49,041 nt of DNA from Serratia sp. DD3 (GCF_000496755.2 NZ_AYKS02000077.1:1-49041), one strand, 5' to 3'. Positions 20,227-30,075 are shown, numbered from the stretch's first letter. The notes: generated by a model from the sequence alone, not told the origin. Made by a program: numbers and translations.

Positions 20227-20827
20227 AAATTCACCGTTAATCCCTCTGCCGCCATATTGGCTTGCCACCATGACTTGGTTCATCCATAAACTCCTCTGAT
20301 CCGAAACCTGCATAAGCAAGGTTCAAAATACATTGCACTTTGTTCTGAAAATTCAATGGGCTTAGGGATAAATAGGATATCTATAAAAATATTCCTATTG
20401 CATGGATTTATTCTTTACTTTGTAAAACCAGATAACTATAATTCAAACCAAATTTCAGTGGAGAAAATATATTGGACAGTTGCAGTAGTAGCGAAATAAG
20501 CAAGGCAAGCTAACCTATCTCTTCTGATTTGTTGCTTGCCGAAAACGGCGGGCAGCACCTCTCTCATTACTTCGAGCTGTGCAAACCCGAAAATAAATTT
20601 ATGTATGCCCGACAGCTAATTACATCGGGTGAATGAATTCGGATGTTATTATGGTATTGACTAGCCACAGCCTTTTCCCTCCAGGCAATAGCACGCTAAC
20701 TCGCTGATTATTACTCAGCGCGATTTCGCGTGTGCTTAAAGCTTTATTACTTGATGCAATAATTTTCAGGTATCTCGAATATAGCAGCACATGATTTGAC
20801 CTCCTGTTATTAATTAAGGGGACTATC
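20227..20827 (+). promoter_or_regulatory. Long leader region upstream of mgtC
   Basis: Some 600 bp without a sizeable gene. Two very short frames, at 20601 (11 codons) and 20651 (18 codons), lie within 230 bp of mgtC. In Salmonella the mgtCBA leader is about 300 nt and encodes two short regulatory peptides sensing ATP and proline-tRNA; position and arrangement here are similar, sequence is not. I could not find a convincing PhoP box. Confidence 0.4.
20651..20707 (+). CDS. Possible mgtC leader peptide (18 aa)
   Basis: Reads MVLTSHSLFPPGNSTLTR, with a GGAT element six bases before ATG and a Pro-Pro pair in the middle, a typical ribosome-slowing feature of attenuator peptides. It lies 120 bp upstream of mgtC. 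Only context supports it; chance occurrence is quite possible. Confidence 0.25.
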   Translation: MVLTSHSLFPPGNSTLTR

Positions 20828-21526
20828 ATGGCTATGACTCCTTTTGTTTTGAATTTATTACTGGCGATGAGCCTGGGTGCAGTGATTGGTGCCGAGCGCC
20901 AATGGCGTCAACGCATGGCAGGTTTGCGAACCAATGCGTTGGTGGCCACTGGGGCTGCGCTATTTATCCTGAGTTCAGCGACGGCTGAACCCTCTAGTGC
21001 TGGGCGCATCGCGGCACAGATTGTCTCTGGTATTGGCTTCCTTGGCGCTGGGGTAATTATGCGTGAAGGGTTCAATATCCGCGGCCTTAATACGGCAGCG
21101 ACATTATGGTGCTCGGCCGCTATTGGGGTGCTCTGTGGCCTAGGGCAGCATTGGGAAGCGGCCTCGGCAACCATGGTGATTCTCTGTGCCAATATCCTGC
21201 TGCGTGAAGCCGCTCAACGTATCAATCTGCAACCGCAGCAACAAGCGGTAGACCTCGAGTTGCGTTACCGTATTCAGGTGACCTGTGGTGAGCAGGATGA
21301 AATTATGGTTCGCACATTGATATTGCAGGCATTGAATGGCGTCGCATTACGCTTACAGTCGCTGCGCAGTGCTGATATTGCCAGCCCGGGTCAGTTGGAA
21401 GTTTGTGCCGAGATCTTGGCTAATCCAGGAGCACAAAAAGAGATTGAAGGCATTGTTTGTCGGGTAAGTTTAGAACGTAGTGTCAGTGCCGTTCATTGGC
21501 GTATCGCTTCAGAGTTACCCAGTTAA
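20828..21526 (+). CDS. mgtC: MgtC virulence/Mg2+ homeostasis membrane protein
   Basis: 232-residue inner-membrane protein of the MgtC/SapB family. The N-terminal half has four to five membrane segments with the conserved GAVIGAERQWRQRMAGLRTNALVATGAA and SGIGFLGAGVIMREGFNIRGLNTAATLWCSAAIG. The C-terminal half is the cytosolic ACT-like domain. In Salmonella MgtC is needed for growth in macrophages and low Mg2+ and inhibits the F1F0 ATP synthase. AAGGGGA precedes the ATG at 20828. It is followed by mgtB after 196 bp, as in Salmonella SPI-3. Confidence 0.95.
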   Translation: MAMTPFVLNLLLAMSLGAVIGAERQWRQRMAGLRTNALVATGAALFILSSATAEPSSAGRIAAQIVSGIGFLGAGVIMREGFNIRGLNTAATLWCSAAIGVLCGLGQHWEAASATMVILCANILLREAAQRINLQPQQQAVDLELRYRIQVTCGEQDEIMVRTLILQALNGVALRLQSLRSADIASPGQLEVCAEILANPGAQKEIEGIVCRVSLERSVSAVHWRIASELPS

Positions 21527-21566
21527 TTATCATTTATCTTCACCTAATAGGTGATAAGGATGTGTT

Positions 21567-21608
21567 ATGGACGATCACCCCAGAGGTTTTATTATTATGC
21601 GTTGTTAA
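21567..21608 (+). CDS. Possible mgtB leader peptide (13 aa)
   Basis: Reads MDDHPRGFIIMRC, preceded by AAGGAT with good spacing. It starts with acidic residues followed by Pro, like MgtL peptides of mgtA leaders (MEPDP...), whose acidic/Pro-rich start destabilises the ribosome in low Mg2+. Two hairpins flank it, CACCT-AAT-AGGTG upstream (21541-21553) and CCCGT-TATT-ACGGG (21667-21680) downstream. Confidence 0.35.
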   Translation: MDDHPRGFIIMRC

Positions 21609-21722
21609 TGTAATAACAATCACGCTAACAACGCCATTTAAATAAATAATAGTCTGCATATGTTCACCCGTTATTACGGGCGGGGTATCCCTGCGTGCAG
21701 AGTAAAATAAGAGAATAGCGTT

Positions 21723-24422
21723 ATGACTTATCTAAAAGAAAACACTCGTCGCCGTGATAAAGGCCACGAACCTTATGCCATTGCTTTAGAGGCAAAGAAC
21801 AGCCTTGATCAAACATTGGCAAATTTGAACTGTAACCGCATTGGGCTAACCCAGGAAGATGCTCAAGAACGTTTACAACAGTTTGGTATTAACCAGGTTG
21901 CACATGAGAAAGCCCCTCATGCATTGATTCAATTACTCAGCGCATTTAATAATCCATTTATCTTTGTACTGATGGTGTTGGCGGCGATCAGTTTCTTTAC
22001 CGATTATTGGCTACCCGCCCGGCACGGTGAAGAAACCGATCTTACTGGCGTCATTATTATTTCGGTGATGGTAACACTGAGTGGTTTGCTGCGTTTCTGG
22101 CAGGAGTATCGCACCAATAAGGCTGCCGAATCACTCAAGTCGATGGTGCGTACCACCGCGACGGTATTACGTCGTCACACTTATAACAGCCAACCGCAGG
22201 CGTTGGAGATCCCGCTTCGTGAGCTGGTGCCCGGCGATATTATTCAGCTTTCTGCTGGTGACATGGTGCCCGCTGATGTTCGCTTGCTCAATTCACGTGA
22301 CCTGTTTATCAGCCAGGCAATTTTGACCGGCGAAGCGATTCCCATCGAGAAATATGATGTGATGGGCAACGTCAGTCAGAAATCCCTCGAAATAGATCCC
22401 TCCAGTGAAAGTGAGTTACTTGAACTGTCGAATATTTGCCTGATGGGGACTAACGTGGCCAGTGGGACGGCCACGGCGGTGGTGGTGGCTACCGGAGGGA
22501 GAACTTATTTTGGCTCGTTGGCCAAGTCGATTGTTGGCACTCGATCGCAAACTGCTTTTGACCGCGGGGTGAACAGCGTTAGTTGGCTGTTGATCCGTTT
22601 TATGTTGGTGATGGTACCGATTGTGTTGCTGATCAATGGGTTCACCAAGGGGGACTGGAGTGAAGCGGCGCTGTTCGCGTTGGCCGTGGCCGTGGGGCTG
22701 ACGCCAGAAATGTTGCCAATGATTGTTAGTTCGAACCTGGCAAAAGGGGCGATTGCCATGGCACGCCGCAAAGTGGTGGTGAAGCGCCTGAATGCTATCC
22801 AGAACTTTGGTGCCATGGATGTGCTCTGTACCGATAAAACCGGGACGTTAACCCAAGATCGCATCATTCTGGAACACCATCTGGATGTGAATGGTTGCAA
22901 AGATAATCATGTGCTGCATTTGGCTTGGCTGAACAGCTTCCACCAAAGTGGCATGAAAAATCTGATGGATCAGGCGGTGATCCGTTTTGGCCGGGGTAAA
23001 CCCGGGGTCGAGGCATTGGGGCGTTACAGCAAGGTTGATGAGCTGCCGTTTGACTTTATACGTCGCCGCCTATCGATAGTGGTGCAAGATGAAGCACAGC
23101 ATCATTTGTTGATTTGCAAAGGTGCCGTAGAAGAGATGCTGGAGATTGCCACTCACGTGCGTGAAGGGCAGCAGACACTGCTACTGGATGATGCGCGCCG
23201 CGCTGCTTTGCAGGCATTGGCTAGCCAGTACAATGAAGATGGTTTTCAGGTATTGGTACTGGCAACCCGCGAACTGGGGCTGCAGGGTTGCACCTTGCCA
23301 CTTGGTATCGCGGATGAGCGAGACCTGGTGATTGAAGGGGTCTTGACCTTTCTTGATCCACCGAAAGAGAGTGCCCAAGAGGCCATTGCCGCACTACAGG
23401 AAAATGGCGTAGCGGTGAAAGTACTGACCGGCGATAACCCGGTGATTACCTGCAAAATTTGCCGAGATGTGGGTTTGGAGCCAGGGCAGCCACTCTCTGG
23501 CCTGGAGATTGAGCAGATGGATGATGCTCAACTGGCGTGTGAAGTGGAACAGCGCACGGTATTCACCAAGTTAACGCCGTTGCAAAAATCGCGCGTGCTA
23601 AAAATGTTGCAGGGGAATGGTCATACAGTGGGTTTTCTGGGTGATGGTATTAATGATGCCCCAGCACTACGTGATGCGGACGTGGGGATCTCGGTGGATA
23701 CGGGGACCGATATTGCCAAGGAGTCCGCAGATATTATCTTGCTGGAAAAAAACCTGATGGTGTTGGAAGAAGGGGTCCTCAAAGGGCGTGAAACCTTCGG
23801 TAATATCATCAAATATCTCAATATGACCGCCAGCTCCAACTTTGGTAACGTGTTCTCAGTGCTGGTGGCCAGTGCATTTATCCCATTTTTGCCGATGTTG
23901 GCCATCCACTTATTATTACAAAACCTGATGTACGATATCTCGCAACTGTCATTGCCATGGGACAAGATGGATAAAGAGTTTCTGCGTAAACCACGTAAAT
24001 GGGATGCGAAGAATATTGGCCGCTTTATGCTGTGGATCGGGCCCACTTCATCGATCTTCGATATCACCACTTATGCGCTGATGTGGTTTGTTTTTGCTGC
24101 CAATAGCGTGGAACATCAGGCTTTGTTCCAATCTGGCTGGTTTATTGAAGGGTTGTTGTCACAAACATTAGTCGTGCACATGTTGCGTACTCAAAAGATC
24201 CCCTTTATTCAGAGCACGGCAGCATTGCCTGTGTTGTTGACTACCGGAGTGATTATGGCTCTGGGTATCTATATCCCGTTCTCCCCGTTGGGGGCGTGGG
24301 TGGGCTTGCAACCGCTACCGTGGGAGTACTTCCCTTGGTTGGTTGCCACGCTAGTTAGCTACTGTGTCGTGGCACAATTGATAAAGCGTATCTACATCCG
24401 CCGTTTCGGCACATGGTTTTAA
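21723..24422 (+). CDS. mgtB: Mg2+-importing P-type ATPase MgtB
   Basis: 899-residue P3B-type ATPase that imports Mg2+ into the cytosol. The phosphorylated Asp371 is in DVLCTDKTGTLTQ, the actuator loop is ILTGEAIPIEKYD, the hinge is FLGDGINDAPALRDADVGISV, and about ten membrane segments are present. The N-terminus and the position after mgtC fit MgtB better than MgtA; the two are close paralogues. AAGAGAA lies a few bases before ATG. It is likely controlled by PhoPQ and by a leader in the mgtC-mgtB gap, by analogy with Salmonella. Confidence 0.95.
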   Translation: MTYLKENTRRRDKGHEPYAIALEAKNSLDQTLANLNCNRIGLTQEDAQERLQQFGINQVAHEKAPHALIQLLSAFNNPFIFVLMVLAAISFFTDYWLPARHGEETDLTGVIIISVMVTLSGLLRFWQEYRTNKAAESLKSMVRTTATVLRRHTYNSQPQALEIPLRELVPGDIIQLSAGDMVPADVRLLNSRDLFISQAILTGEAIPIEKYDVMGNVSQKSLEIDPSSESELLELSNICLMGTNVASGTATAVVVATGGRTYFGSLAKSIVGTRSQTAFDRGVNSVSWLLIRFMLVMVPIVLLINGFTKGDWSEAALFALAVAVGLTPEMLPMIVSSNLAKGAIAMARRKVVVKRLNAIQNFGAMDVLCTDKTGTLTQDRIILEHHLDVNGCKDNHVLHLAWLNSFHQSGMKNLMDQAVIRFGRGKPGVEALGRYSKVDELPFDFIRRRLSIVVQDEAQHHLLICKGAVEEMLEIATHVREGQQTLLLDDARRAALQALASQYNEDGFQVLVLATRELGLQGCTLPLGIADERDLVIEGVLTFLDPPKESAQEAIAALQENGVAVKVLTGDNPVITCKICRDVGLEPGQPLSGLEIEQMDDAQLACEVEQRTVFTKLTPLQKSRVLKMLQGNGHTVGFLGDGINDAPALRDADVGISVDTGTDIAKESADIILLEKNLMVLEEGVLKGRETFGNIIKYLNMTASSNFGNVFSVLVASAFIPFLPMLAIHLLLQNLMYDISQLSLPWDKMDKEFLRKPRKWDAKNIGRFMLWIGPTSSIFDITTYALMWFVFAANSVEHQALFQSGWFIEGLLSQTLVVHMLRTQKIPFIQSTAALPVLLTTGVIMALGIYIPFSPLGAWVGLQPLPWEYFPWLVATLVSYCVVAQLIKRIYIRRFGTWF

Positions 24423-24429
24423 ATGATTT

Positions 24430-24449
24430 CCGCCGGCGAAAGTCGGCGG
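24430..24449. terminator. Hairpin between convergent mgtB and uspC
   Basis: Stem CCGCCG / CGGCGG with an 8-nt loop, eight bases past the mgtB stop and followed by TTTGC. Probably serves mgtB. Confidence 0.55.
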
Positions 24450-24474
24450 TTTGCATGATGCGTTAACAATCAGA

Positions 24475-24885
24475 TCACAGCGGCACAATCAGCACATCAA
24501 CGCTGCTGGTATTAATAAAACGCGCGGCGGAACAGCTCACTTTATTGATTATGCTGTCGCTGTGGTTACCACAGATAACCAGATCAAAGGGATGCTTTTG
24601 GTTGGCATAGCTGAGGCTGTCACCTAATTCACCATGAATAACCTGAGTGGTAATGGCAGGGTAATTTGCGCGTAAACACAGCTCATCCATAAACAATAAC
24701 GCTTCCTCTTCCATCAAAGCACGGAGGTCACCCAGCATCGGGCCAGCGTAGATTTCGGGAGTAGCAATGGTGCTAACCAGCGTGATCTGCCCATCGTTGG
24801 GGCGCACAAGTGAAACTGCTCGTTCTACCAACAAGTGGCTATCTGCTGCCACAGCGACAGCAACCAGCACGTTGCGATATGCCAT
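24475..24885 (-). CDS. uspC: Universal stress protein UspC
   Basis: 136-residue cytosolic Usp-fold protein. It opens with MAYRNVLVAVAVAADSHLL and has the FDLVICGNHSDSIINKVSCSAARFINTSSVDVLIVPL end, closest to E. coli UspC (YecG). UspC scaffolds the KdpDE system in salt stress and contributes to motility and DNA-damage tolerance in E. coli. AGGAGT seven bases before ATG 24885 fixes the start; the longer frame to 24999 has no family support. Convergent with mgtB. Confidence 0.92.
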   Translation of the reverse strand: MAYRNVLVAVAVAADSHLLVERAVSLVRPNDGQITLVSTIATPEIYAGPMLGDLRALMEEEALLFMDELCLRANYPAITTQVIHGELGDSLSYANQKHPFDLVICGNHSDSIINKVSCSAARFINTSSVDVLIVPL

Positions 24886-25144
24886 CCCTTTAACTCCTAT
24901 CGCGGGTTTATTTACTAAGAGTAGAGCTTTGAAACCACAATAAATGTGTTTTATGTCACGCATAGCAGGAAATATGGGGTAGGTGGCTTTGATTGACACT
25001 TAACGTGTTGCTGCGATCAGCAGAGTGGGGATATTAATATAATACAAAAAGCCTCTATACCGGCTGTATCAAGGGATATTGGCTGAGATCATTGACTCAG
25101 TTGTCCCATCAAACCGGCTCTTGCGAAGCTATGGTCAGCAGAGT

Positions 25145-25360
25145 TTAGAACACTTGTGCCCACATCGATTTTGGTATTTTCCCTAGATCAAACAGTTTAC
25201 CAGATACCAATTCGGCACGCCGATGATCAGCAGCACGATACATATTAATGACATCGTTGGTATCAGTCAGCGAGTAATTAAGCTTGTCATAGAGTTTTTC
25301 CAGGCTGTCTAAGCTGGAGCATTTACGGAATGTCTGCAGATAGTCGATAGCTGTGGTCAT
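25145..25360 (-). CDS. Hha/YmoA family nucleoid-modulating protein (paralogue)
   Basis: 71-residue protein. [20 protein letters not shown], a basic/acidic middle and [31 protein letters not shown] match the Hha/YmoA core (DYLxRLRKC, AADHRLAEL, KLYDKIP...W). Family members bind H-NS and modulate silencing of virulence genes; in Yersinia YmoA represses type III secretion. The sequence is clearly diverged from YmoA, so this is a second copy. The ATG at 25360 aligns with homologues but lacks a strong RBS; a frame 16 codons longer adds only hydrophobic residues. Stand-alone gene. Confidence 0.88.
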   Translation of the reverse strand: MTTAIDYLQTFRKCSSLDSLEKLYDKLNYSLTDTNDVINMYRAADHRRAELVSGKLFDLGKIPKSMWAQVF

Positions 25361-25565
25361 GATTAAGGGGTAGCCTATTAATAATTCTAACAAGAAGAAA
25401 AGCATCACGGATTGGCGACACTAGCCATAAATCAAGATGCACCTTCAAATAAAAGGATAAAATTAAAAAATCGCGCAGAGCCAAGGTAAACCAAGTAAAA
25501 CATACGGACTATTAGAATAATAATATGCAGTATTGATTTCAGCAATATTTCTTATCCAATATAGC

Positions 25566-25593
25566 GATGTCAGGCGCTATTGCGCCTGACATC
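25566..25593 (-). terminator. putA terminator hairpin
   Basis: Perfect 12-bp stem GATGTCAGGCGC / GCGCCTGACATC with a TATT loop, about 18 bp past the putA stop. Confidence 0.7.
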
Positions 25594-25610
25594 ACACCCA
25601 GACTTTAGCA

Positions 25611-28600
25611 TTAGCCAATGGTCATCAGGCTGGCATTCCCCCCAGCAGCGGCAGTGTTAATACTTAATGAACGCTCGATTAATAGCCGTTCCAGCAACAG
25701 GTTGGTTTCACCTTGGCTAAACCCTTGTAGTGACACTATCGCACCATCACGTTGAGCAATTTGCTCACTCAAGGTGCGTAACTGGTCAGCATCACCATGG
25801 TAGATAGCGGCATCAAATGTCACTTTATCTTCTGCCCAGTTGTCGCTGAAACAGACTGTTGCCTGTACCGCTGCGGGTAAACGGCGGAATAGCGCGCGTT
25901 GTAACTCGGCTTCAGGCCAGAGCACCTGGCTACCCACAGCTAATACCGCAGCTAATTGAATTAACGCATCAGACTGGTTGTTTGCCAGGCAAAGAACCCG
26001 TTCCCGTGGTAGCAGCGCATAACTATTGCGCTCCCCTGTGGGGCCAGGCAGTTGGCGTGCGATGCCACTTTGGCCAAGTGCCGCATATTGCTGGACTAGC
26101 GCTGCCAGCTCCGATAGCTTTTGCGTATTAAACCATTGCTCTAAAGCCTGACATGGGGCGAGTAACGTCGAGCGCTGGGTGGCTTCCAGAGGATGCTGAC
26201 TATCCAGATGATTAAAGGTGCGTTGTACGGCATCCATTGGGCGTTCGGCCAGCAAACGATAGAGATAGAGTGGGCCACCTGCTTTCGGCCCGGTCCCTGA
26301 TAAGCCTTCACCACCAAAGGGCTGTACACCAACAACGGCACCAACCATATTGCGGTTAACATACAGATTGCCGACTTTGGCCTGCTCGGTGACGTGAGTG
26401 ATGGTTTCATCGATACGGGTATGAACACCCAGCGTTAGGCCATAACCTGCCGCATTGATCTGATCCACCAACGCCCCAAGATGAGCACGCTGAAAACGAA
26501 CCACATGTAACACAGGGCCGAAGACCTCTTTTTGCAATTCGTCAAAGCTCTCCAGTTCGATCAGCGTCGGTTTAATAAAGGTGCCACGGGCCCACTCTTG
26601 CTGGTTATCATCGCCAAAGCTTTTCGCCGCCTGATAAACCCGACGACCTTTGGTCCTCATGGCTTGAATATGGCGCTCAATAAGGGTTTTGGCATCGTTA
26701 TCGATCAGCGGCCCCATATCCGTAGAGAGGCGCTCTGGGTTGCCCATGCGATATTCCGCCATGGCCCCCCGCAACATCTGTAACGTGTGTTCAGCAACTT
26801 CCTCTTGCAGACACAGGATCCGCAAAGCCGAGCAGCGCTGCCCAGCACTATCAAAAGCCGAGGCCATGACATCGGCAACCACTTGTTCGGTCAGGGCAGA
26901 GGAATCGACGATCATGGCGTTTAATCCGCCGGTTTCGGCAATTAAAGGTATCGGGTGACCTTGTGGATCCAAGCGCCCAGCGATACTGCGTTGCAGCAGG
27001 GTAGCAACCGCTGTAGAGCCGGTGAACATCACCCCACGTACTCGAGCATCATTAACTAACTGCGACCCTACTGTTTCCCCCTGGCCTGGTAACAGTTGCA
27101 ACACACCTTGGGGAATACCGGCTTCCAGCAGAATATGGACGGCTTGTGCCGCAATCAGCGGTGTCTGTTCTGCCGGTTTAGCCAACACACTATTGCCCGC
27201 AGCCAGTGCGGCGGCAATCTGGCCGGTGAAGATGGCTAATGGGAAGTTCCACGGACTGATGCAGACCACGGGGCCGAGGGGGCGATGGCTATCATTCGCG
27301 AAATCATCGGCGACCTGGTTGGCATAGTAACGCAGGAAATCAACCGCTTCACGGACTTCGGCGATGGCATTATTGAAGGTTTTACCGGCTTCACGAACCA
27401 ACAGCCCCAACAGGCTCGGCAGTTGGTTTTCCATCAATTCTGCGGCGCGTTGCAGAATAGCCGCCCGCTCAACAGGCGGTGTGGCAAACCAGATCCCGCC
27501 GGCCTGTGTTGCGGCATCGAGTGCGCGGCTGACTTCATCTGCTGTGGCTTCACGAACATAACCGACAATATCGCTCGGTTCAGCAGGGTTGATCACCGGG
27601 AGCCGATCGCCTTGGTCTAGCGGGGCATCGATCATCGGTTCAGCCTGCCAGAGTTGTGCGGCACTGGAGAGCAGGGCGCTGGAAAGTGAGGCCAAGCGCT
27701 GTTCATTGGTAAGATCCAGCCCATTGGCGTTAGCCCGTTTTTCACCATACAGGTGTCGTGGCAAGGGAATGCGCGGATGGGGCAAGCCTATTGCCCCTTC
27801 GAGGGCCGCGAGCTGTTCAACGGTAGTCACCGGGTCGGCAACCAATTCATCCAGTGGCAAAGAGTGATCGGCGATACGGTTAACGAATGAGGTATTGGCG
27901 CCGTTTTCCAACAGGCGACGTACCAGATAAGCCAACAGAGTTTCATGTGTTCCCACCGGGGCGTAAATACGGCAGGGGCGATTTAATTTGCCGTCGGCGA
28001 CTTTACCCACTACCTGTTCATACAGGGGTTCCCCCATACCGTGTAAACACTGGAATTCATACTGCCCAGGATAGTAGTTATTCCCCGCCAGATGATAGAT
28101 GGCACTGAGGGTGTGAGCATTATGGGTAGCAAATTGTGGGTAGATCAGGTTAGGCACCGCCAGCAATTTACGCGCACAGGCCAGATAAGAGATATCGGTA
28201 TACACTTTGCGGGTATAGACCGGATAACCTTCTAAACCATCAATTTGGGCGCGTTTGATTTCGCTATCCCAATAGGCGCCTTTTACCAGGCGCACCATAA
28301 GACGACGACGGCTTCGGCTCGCCAGATCGATCACCGCATCAATAACTAACGGGCAGCGTTTCTGGTAGGCCTGAATAACAAAACCAATCCCATTCCAACC
28401 CGCCAGTTGGGGCTCAAAACAGAGTTTTTCCAGCAAATCGAGGGAGATTTCCAGGCGGTCTGCCTCTTCAGCATCAATATTAATGCCAATATCATACTGA
28501 CGGGCTTGCAGCGTCAGTGAAAGCAAACGGGGATAGAGCTCTTCCATGACACGATCATACTGCGCCCGACTGTAGCGCGGATGTAATGCCGAAAGCTTGA

Positions 28601-29585
28601 TGGAGATCCCCGGGCCTTCATAGATCCCACGGCCATTTGAGGCTTTGCCAATGGCATGAATTGCTTGCTGGTAAGAGGCCAAATAGGCGAGGGCATCGGC
28701 TTCAGTAAACGCCGCTTCACCCAGCATATCGTAAGAGTAACTAAACCCTCGGTTTTCCAGTTTACGCGCGTTAGCCAGGGCTTCGGCAATGGTTTCACCG
28801 GTGACAAACTGCTCCCCCATCAAGCGCATGGCCATATCCACACCTTTGCGGATCAGGGGTTCGCCACGTTTACCAATAATCCGGTTCAGCGAGTGCGATA
28901 GATTGGCTTCATTATGGGTAGCCACCAGTTTGCCGGTAAACAGCAGCCCCCAAGTGGCGGCGTTAACAAACAGTGAAGGACTACGGCCAAGATGCGCATG
29001 CCAATTACCGTTACTGATTTTATCGCGGATTAACGCATCCCGAGTGGGTTTGTCTGGAATGCGGAGCAAGGCTTCAGCCAAGCACATGAGAGCCACCCCT
29101 TCTTGCGAAGAGAGTGAAAACTCTTGCAGCAACCCTTGCACCATACCCGCACGGCCATGGGCACTTTTTTGATTGCGTAGCTTCTCGGCGATGTCATAGG
29201 CCAATTTATGGGTGGCAGAGGCCAGTTCAGCTGGCAAACGGGCCTGCTCAAGCAGCATCGGCACCGCTTCACGCTCTGGGCGGCGGTAGGCAGCGGTGAT
29301 GGCGGCACGGAGAACGGACTGTGGCAGAATTTGTGCGGCAAATTCAAAGAATGGTTGGTGGGACTCTGCGGAAAGTTGCGGCATAATGTCGTCCGCTTCG
29401 GCTTGAGCGGCGGTCGCGAGTGCGGCGATTTCGGCAAGTTCAGCACCGCTCTCTAGCCGTTCGAGATAATTGAAAATGGCTTGTTTGATGAGCCAGTGCG
29501 GGGTGCGGTCAATTCGTTGTGCCGCACTCTTGATGCGGTCTCGTGTTGCTTCATCAAGTTTTACACCCATTGTGGTCGTGGCCAT
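25611..29585 (-). CDS. putA: PutA: proline dehydrogenase / P5C dehydrogenase / put repressor
   Basis: 1324-residue trifunctional enzyme that oxidises proline to glutamate at the inner membrane and represses the put genes. Residues 1-50 form a ribbon-helix-helix DNA-binding domain (TTMGVKLDEATRDRIKSAAQRIDRTPHW). The proline dehydrogenase FAD barrel covers roughly residues 260-560. The NAD+-dependent P5C dehydrogenase domain follows, with catalytic Cys918 in SAGQRCSALR. The C-terminus ends in SLMTIG as in other PutA proteins. Its length matches the enteric type A/B enzymes. It diverges from putP across a 490-bp control region with several PutA-type sites. Confidence 0.97.
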   Translation of the reverse strand: MATTTMGVKLDEATRDRIKSAAQRIDRTPHWLIKQAIFNYLERLESGAELAEIAALATAAQAEADDIMPQLSAESHQPFFEFAAQILPQSVLRAAITAAYRRPEREAVPMLLEQARLPAELASATHKLAYDIAEKLRNQKSAHGRAGMVQGLLQEFSLSSQEGVALMCLAEALLRIPDKPTRDALIRDKISNGNWHAHLGRSPSLFVNAATWGLLFTGKLVATHNEANLSHSLNRIIGKRGEPLIRKGVDMAMRLMGEQFVTGETIAEALANARKLENRGFSYSYDMLGEAAFTEADALAYLASYQQAIHAIGKASNGRGIYEGPGISIKLSALHPRYSRAQYDRVMEELYPRLLSLTLQARQYDIGINIDAEEADRLEISLDLLEKLCFEPQLAGWNGIGFVIQAYQKRCPLVIDAVIDLASRSRRRLMVRLVKGAYWDSEIKRAQIDGLEGYPVYTRKVYTDISYLACARKLLAVPNLIYPQFATHNAHTLSAIYHLAGNNYYPGQYEFQCLHGMGEPLYEQVVGKVADGKLNRPCRIYAPVGTHETLLAYLVRRLLENGANTSFVNRIADHSLPLDELVADPVTTVEQLAALEGAIGLPHPRIPLPRHLYGEKRANANGLDLTNEQRLASLSSALLSSAAQLWQAEPMIDAPLDQGDRLPVINPAEPSDIVGYVREATADEVSRALDAATQAGGIWFATPPVERAAILQRAAELMENQLPSLLGLLVREAGKTFNNAIAEVREAVDFLRYYANQVADDFANDSHRPLGPVVCISPWNFPLAIFTGQIAAALAAGNSVLAKPAEQTPLIAAQAVHILLEAGIPQGVLQLLPGQGETVGSQLVNDARVRGVMFTGSTAVATLLQRSIAGRLDPQGHPIPLIAETGGLNAMIVDSSALTEQVVADVMASAFDSAGQRCSALRILCLQEEVAEHTLQMLRGAMAEYRMGNPERLSTDMGPLIDNDAKTLIERHIQAMRTKGRRVYQAAKSFGDDNQQEWARGTFIKPTLIELESFDELQKEVFGPVLHVVRFQRAHLGALVDQINAAGYGLTLGVHTRIDETITHVTEQAKVGNLYVNRNMVGAVVGVQPFGGEGLSGTGPKAGGPLYLYRLLAERPMDAVQRTFNHLDSQHPLEATQRSTLLAPCQALEQWFNTQKLSELAALVQQYAALGQSGIARQLPGPTGERNSYALLPRERVLCLANNQSDALIQLAAVLAVGSQVLWPEAELQRALFRRLPAAVQATVCFSDNWAEDKVTFDAAIYHGDADQLRTLSEQIAQRDGAIVSLQGFSQGETNLLLERLLIERSLSINTAAAGGNASLMTIG

Positions 29586-29640
29586 GCCAATTCAGCTCCT
29601 GACTGTGGCTAGAGAGTAGATGCTGTCAAATATCCAGCAT

Positions 29641-29658
29641 GTTGCAACCTTGTGCAAC
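29641..29658. promoter_or_regulatory. PutA operator cluster, putA-proximal
   Basis: GTTGCAAC at 29641-29648 holds overlapping GTTGCA sites on both strands; TGCAAC follows at 29653-29658. GTTGCA is the known core of E. coli PutA binding. Lies 56 bp before the putA start. Confidence 0.7.
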
Positions 29659-29786
29659 CTTGTTAAAAAATGATTTATTGAAATGTGAGTTAAATCGTAT
29701 ATTCGCCGCAAGAGGCGATAGCGGCATGGCGACTACTGATATTGGTTACAGAATATTTATATTTGTTAATCATAGGGATAAATAAG

Positions 29787-29817
29787 TGCAACTTATTGGG
29801 TCATTAATCGGTGCAAC
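29787..29817. promoter_or_regulatory. PutA operator cluster, middle of the put control region
   Basis: TGCAAC at 29787-29792 and 29812-29817 (GTTGCA on the minus strand), spaced 25 bp. A further GTTGCA at 30071-30076 touches the putP start. Confidence 0.6.
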
Positions 29818-30075
29818 CAGGGAAGTGAGTAAATGTGACGTAGAGTAAATTTCCTGTTTATTTTTTGTTAAATACCTTGTTGGTTATGAATTCATTCAAC
29901 TAGGATAGCCAGCGTTGAGGTCATAACAAAAGAAACACGATTCATCCACTGCTTATCGCCATGCTTTACCTTCCGGGGCATGGGGCGATGAAATAGATAA
30001 CATAAAAAACCCGAGTTTCTGTTGCCAGCTAAGTGAGGCAACGGCAAGTAGCGGGGAAAAAGAATGGAGAGTTGC

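Noticed and set aside
20227..20600. PhoP box upstream of mgtC (minus-strand GGTTTG-N5-TAGTTA near 20440)
   Set aside because: Too many mismatches and reversed orientation; not convincing without a matrix scan.
25859..29456. Plus-strand frames across putA (for example 28789-29172)
   Set aside because: Antisense shadows of a fully conserved long enzyme gene.
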